A stretch of DNA of 9,651 nt. It comes from Candidatus Pelagibacter sp. GTDB lineage: Bacteria > Pseudomonadota > Alphaproteobacteria > Pelagibacterales > Pelagibacteraceae. The notes under the pieces are model-generated. The model was not told the DNA's origin, did not search any database, and was given only the letters and a program-made list of their open reading frames with translations. This document shows, piece by piece, positions 7,008 through 9,651 of this stretch. A program made the position numbers and the translations under genes. The stretch spans positions 1 to 9,651 of the forward strand of contig JAPYTV010000038.1 of assembly GCA_029941985.1 (NCBI GenBank), written 5' to 3'. Within the stretch, counting starts at the first letter, position 1. Each line of letters opens with the position of its first letter.

Positions 7008-7903
7008 TGCACTTTATAGATAAAGAACCCAGTCAAAAAAGAGCTGACTTTGTAAGAAAATTAAAAACAAATAAAATTCTAAGAGTTCCTGGGGCATACA
7101 ATCCTTTAACAGCAAAATTAATTGAAGAAATTGGCTATGATGCTGTTTATGTGTCAGGTGGAGTTATGGCTAATGACTTAGGTTTTCCAGATATAGGTTT
7201 AACAACTCTACAAGATGTAAGCACAAGATCTTATTTAATATCAAGAGTAACAAGTCTGCCGACTGTAGTTGATATAGATACTGGTTTTAAATCTTGCGAT
7301 GAAACAATTAAAACATTTGAAGATTTTGGAATTACTGCTGTTCATTTAGAAGATCAAGTTCAGCGAAAAAGATGTGGTCACCTAGATAATAAAGAATTAA
7401 TTTCAACGAATGAAATGGTTAAAAAAATTAAAGAATGTGTTGCGGCAAAAAAAGATGAAAATTTTAAGATTATAGCTAGATCTGATGCGAAAGATGTTGA
7501 GAGTATAGATAAAATGATTGACAGATGTAAGGCATATATTGATGCTGGGGCTGAAATTATTTTCCCCGAAGCTCTCCATGATGAAAAAGATTTTGAAAAA
7601 GTTAGAAAAGAACTTTCATGTTATTTGCTAGCTAATATGACAGAATTTGGAAAATCAAAATTATTCAATTACAAAGAGCTAGAAAATTTTGGTTATAATA
7701 TTGTGATATATCCAGTTACCACTCAAAGGTTAGCTATGAAAAACGTCGAAGATGGCTTACGGGACATTTATGCTAATGGACATCAAAACAATATCATTGA
7801 TAAAATGCAAACAAGAAAAAGACTTTATGAGTTAGTTGAGTATGAAAAATATAACTCCTTAGATGAAAAAATTTATAATTTTAGTACTGAGGGACATGAA
7901 TAA
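7007..7903 (+). CDS. prpB: 2-methylisocitrate lyase (PrpB)
   Basis: Cleaves (2R,3S)-2-methylisocitrate to pyruvate and succinate, the carbon-releasing step of the methylcitrate cycle. It belongs to the isocitrate lyase/PEP mutase TIM-barrel superfamily, and its 298 residues match PrpB (about 296) rather than true isocitrate lyase (over 400). Visible features are the SGG of YVSGG at 48-52, the Mg-binding DIDTGF at 89-94 with Asp89 and Asp91, the catalytic loop KRCGH at 121-125 with Cys123, IARSDA at 156-161, and NMTEFG at 210-215. The residue after KRCGH is Leu rather than the Arg usual in PrpB. The GTG start overlaps the prpD stop by one base (TAGTG). AAGGGA at 6993-6998 lies 8 bases upstream and supports the start. 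Its stop overlaps the prpC ATG by one base. Other superfamily activities, such as dimethylmalate lyase or oxaloacetate decarboxylase, are made unlikely by the neighbours. Confidence 0.93.
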   Translation: MHFIDKEPSQKRADFVRKLKTNKILRVPGAYNPLTAKLIEEIGYDAVYVSGGVMANDLGFPDIGLTTLQDVSTRSYLISRVTSLPTVVDIDTGFKSCDETIKTFEDFGITAVHLEDQVQRKRCGHLDNKELISTNEMVKKIKECVAAKKDENFKIIARSDAKDVESIDKMIDRCKAYIDAGAEIIFPEALHDEKDFEKVRKELSCYLLANMTEFGKSKLFNYKELENFGYNIVIYPVTTQRLAMKNVEDGLRDIYANGHQNNIIDKMQTRKRLYELVEYEKYNSLDEKIYNFSTEGHE

Positions 7904-9027
7904 TGAGTGATGATATAAAAAAAGGTTTATTAGGTATTGTAGTTGATGAAACTGAGATTTCAAAAGTAATGCCTGAGATTAACTCACTTACATATAGAGG
8001 TTATGCTGCTCAAGATTTATGTGCAAGATGCAAATTTGAAGAAGTTGCTTATTTAATTTTAAATAAAGAATTACCAAACAAAAAACAGCTTAAACAATTT
8101 GAGAAAGAAGAGACTAAAGAAAGGGTTTTATCTAAAACTCTAATCAATGTTTTGAAGCAAATGCCAAAAAAATCTCACCCTATGGATGTTGCAAGAACTG
8201 TCGTAAGTGTTATGGGTCTTGAAGATAAAGAAACAAAAGATAACTCTTCTGAGGCAAACCTTAGAAAAGCAATGAGAATATTTGCCAAAACTCCTGTTGC
8301 TTTAGCAGCTTTCTACAGACTTAGAAAAGGTAAAAAAATAATACCTTCAAAGAAAAAATTAACTTTTGCTGAAAATTTTTTTCATATGTGTTTTGGGAAA
8401 GTGCCTAATAAGGAAATTGTTAAAGCCTTTGATGTTTCCTTAATCTTGTATGCTGAGCATAGTTTTAATGTTTCAACTTTTACTGCAAGAACTATAACAA
8501 GTAGCTTATCAGACATTCACGGTGCAATTACTGGTGCTATAGCAAGTTTAAAAGGTCCATTGCATGGTGGTGCAAATGAGGAAGTGATGCACATGATGAA
8601 AAAAATTAAAAAACCTGAAAATGCATTAAAATGGATTAACAAAGCTCTTGATAATAAAGATGTTATTATGGGATTTGGCCATAGAGTTTATAAAAGTGGA
8701 GACTCTAGAGTTCCGACAATGAGAGAATACTTTGGTAAAGTTTCTAAAATTAAGAAAGATAAAGTATTTGAAAAAATATATGAAATTGTTGAAAAAGTTA
8801 TGATTAAAAGAAAAAATATTCATCCAAATGTTGACTACCCTACTGGACCCACTTATCATTTAATGGGATTTGATACTGATTTTTTTACACCAATATTTGT
8901 AATATCTAGAATTACTGGATGGTCAGCACATATTATGGAGCAACATGCTGCCAATAAACTAATTAGACCTTTAGCTAGCTATAAGGGCAGTAAGCATAGA
9001 AAAGTAATGCAGTTAAATCATAGATAA
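7903..9027 (+). CDS. prpC: 2-methylcitrate synthase / citrate synthase family (PrpC)
   Basis: Condenses propionyl-CoA with oxaloacetate to 2-methylcitrate, the entry step of the methylcitrate cycle; some activity with acetyl-CoA is common in this family. The 374 residues fit the short (type I, dimeric) citrate synthase/PrpC group, not the about 427-residue GltA type. The start region GLLGIVVDETEIS (8-20) and LTYRGYAAQDL (29-39) are PrpC-like. AEHSFN at 184-189 has His186. Active-site His221 lies in PLHGGANEEVM (219-229), His260 in GFGHRVYK (257-264), and the catalytic aspartate is Asp311 in NVDYPTG (309-315). The ATG overlaps the prpB TAA (TAATG), and GAGGGA at 7889-7894, 8 bases upstream, is a good Shine-Dalgarno. 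Sequence alone does not cleanly separate methylcitrate from citrate synthase; position directly behind prpD and prpB decides the call. The gene ends 3 bases before a convergent methyltransferase gene. Confidence 0.9.
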   Translation: MSDDIKKGLLGIVVDETEISKVMPEINSLTYRGYAAQDLCARCKFEEVAYLILNKELPNKKQLKQFEKEETKERVLSKTLINVLKQMPKKSHPMDVARTVVSVMGLEDKETKDNSSEANLRKAMRIFAKTPVALAAFYRLRKGKKIIPSKKKLTFAENFFHMCFGKVPNKEIVKAFDVSLILYAEHSFNVSTFTARTITSSLSDIHGAITGAIASLKGPLHGGANEEVMHMMKKIKKPENALKWINKALDNKDVIMGFGHRVYKSGDSRVPTMREYFGKVSKIKKDKVFEKIYEIVEKVMIKRKNIHPNVDYPTGPTYHLMGFDTDFFTPIFVISRITGWSAHIMEQHAANKLIRPLASYKGSKHRKVMQLNHR

Positions 9028-9041
9028 ACTCTATTTTTTTT
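9020..9041 (+). terminator. Possible weak intrinsic terminator after prpC
   Basis: ATAGA (9020-9024) can pair with TCTAT (9030-9034) around a 5-base loop that contains the prpC TAA stop, followed by a run of T to 9041. The arrangement fits a factor-independent terminator for the prpDBC unit, though a 5-bp stem is short. It overlaps the last codons of the opposing methyltransferase gene, which encode its Lys-rich C terminus. Confidence 0.35.
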
Positions 9042-9651
9042 CAATTTTAGCAAATCTATAATTGAATAGAATTTCACATTTAAAATTATTTTTATTAACA
9101 AATTCATCAACAGCCTGTTTTACACCCGGAGTATACGGTAAGCTATAATCATCACACAAAATAGTTCCATTATTTTCTAAAACTTCAATACAGTTACTCA
9201 AATCATTTGTGACTGTTTTATAGTGATGACCTCCATCTAAAAAAACATAATCAATTTTAGTCATATCTATTTTTTTTAAAACACTATTTGAGTTTCCTTG
9301 AATTAGATGAACGTTCTCTTTAAATTTTCCTAATAGCTCTTCAACTGCTTTAATACTATAAGGGTCTTGTCTTTTAATTATTTTAAAATAAATATTTTTA
9401 AATGGATTTAAAAAATTTGTACTCGGTATTTTTTCATGTTGATTTTCATCACTTACATTAAATAAATCTGGTCCTATATAATTAAAATCGTTTTGGTGAA
9501 TTGAATATAATAACTCACAAACATTTCTTGCTGTTACGCCATGGAATACACCTACTTCTAAAAAAGTTTTTAGTTTTTTGGATGCTATTTCACTTAAAAA
9601 TAGTTCTCCAATACCTTTTTGTTTAGGACAAGTTTTTCGAAAATATTTTTT
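9031..9651 (-). CDS. Class I SAM-dependent methyltransferase, N-terminus beyond the window
   Basis: The minus frame is open without a stop from the window edge to the TAG at 9033-9031, giving 206 visible codons, so the gene is partial at its 5' end. Numbering from the edge, the SAM-binding motif I is FLEVGVFHGVTARN at 30-43 with the acidic-Gly pattern E32/G34/G38. YVFLDGGHHYKTV at 135-147 is the D-G-x-H motif of Methyltransf_24-type enzymes. ILCDDYSLPYTPGVKQAVDEF (164-184, with Asp167/Asp168) resembles the DDY...AVDEF segment of metal-dependent sugar and macrolide O-methyltransferases such as the TylF group. An acceptor cannot be predicted; a small molecule or surface sugar is an inference from the family. 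The only in-frame methionine, at 9264, lies after motif I and is not the real start. The gene converges on prpC with a 3-base gap and appears unrelated to it in function. Confidence 0.8.
   Translation of the reverse strand, partial: KKYFRKTCPKQKGIGELFLSEIASKKLKTFLEVGVFHGVTARNVCELLYSIHQNDFNYIGPDLFNVSDENQHEKIPSTNFLNPFKNIYFKIIKRQDPYSIKAVEELLGKFKENVHLIQGNSNSVLKKIDMTKIDYVFLDGGHHYKTVTNDLSNCIEVLENNGTILCDDYSLPYTPGVKQAVDEFVNKNNFKCEILFNYRFAKIEKK

Noticed and set aside
8626..8859. Minus-strand open frame of 77 codons inside prpC
   Set aside because: Antisense to the GFGHRVYK and NVDYPTG region of prpC; rich in Phe and Asn as expected from reversed Lys and Ile codons.
9031..9264. Treating the ATG at 9264 as the methyltransferase start
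   Set aside because: The same frame continues without a stop to the window edge and encodes SAM-binding motif I upstream of this ATG, so a 77-residue protein would lack the cofactor site.

Overview
The window is strongly AT-rich (by eye; not computed) and densely packed. It has short or negative intergenic spacing, lysine- and asparagine-rich proteins, and a class II (plant/alphaproteobacterial-type) DAHP synthase. This combination suggests a streamlined marine alphaproteobacterium of the SAR11/Pelagibacter type. That assignment is an inference from style and gene content, not from a marker gene. Almost all of the sequence is coding. No RNA gene, CRISPR array, insertion sequence or prophage gene was seen.

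Left half (1-4693), minus strand, read right to left: a stand-alone GlmU acetyltransferase domain, then glmS, a class II DAHP synthase, and nadE. The spacing is tight (3, 35 and 40 bases), so the four genes probably form one operon that joins amino-sugar/peptidoglycan precursor synthesis, entry to the shikimate pathway and the last step of NAD synthesis. The glmU gene is the notable one. It begins almost exactly at the linker after the uridylyltransferase domain, so the step GlcNAc-1-P + UTP to UDP-GlcNAc must be done by a protein encoded elsewhere. Stem-loops sit at the ends of glmS, DAHP synthase and nadE. The one between DAHP synthase and nadE is a strong 13-bp stem.

Centre (4694-4763): a 70-base divergent intergenic region that must carry the promoters for both arms. 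It contains a 7-bp inverted repeat whose two arms each carry a -10-like hexamer on opposite strands.

Right half (4764-9027), plus strand: a HAD phosphatase of the phosphoglycolate phosphatase type (gph), then after a 51-base gap the methylcitrate-cycle genes prpD-prpB-prpC. The prp genes are joined by 1-base stop/start overlaps (TAGTG and TAATG), each with a good Shine-Dalgarno sequence, which indicates a translationally coupled unit. PrpC condenses propionyl-CoA with oxaloacetate, PrpD dehydrates 2-methylcitrate, and PrpB cleaves 2-methylisocitrate to pyruvate and succinate. No prpE, prpR, acnD or prpF is in the window.

Right edge (9031-9651), minus strand: the C-terminal 206 codons of a class I SAM-dependent methyltransferase that runs off the window. 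It converges on prpC with only 3 bases between the two stop codons. Overall this is mainly a housekeeping and central-metabolism region. I saw no convincing undescribed system. The best items for follow-up are the split GlmU, the strong stem-loop before nadE and the overlapping divergent promoters.
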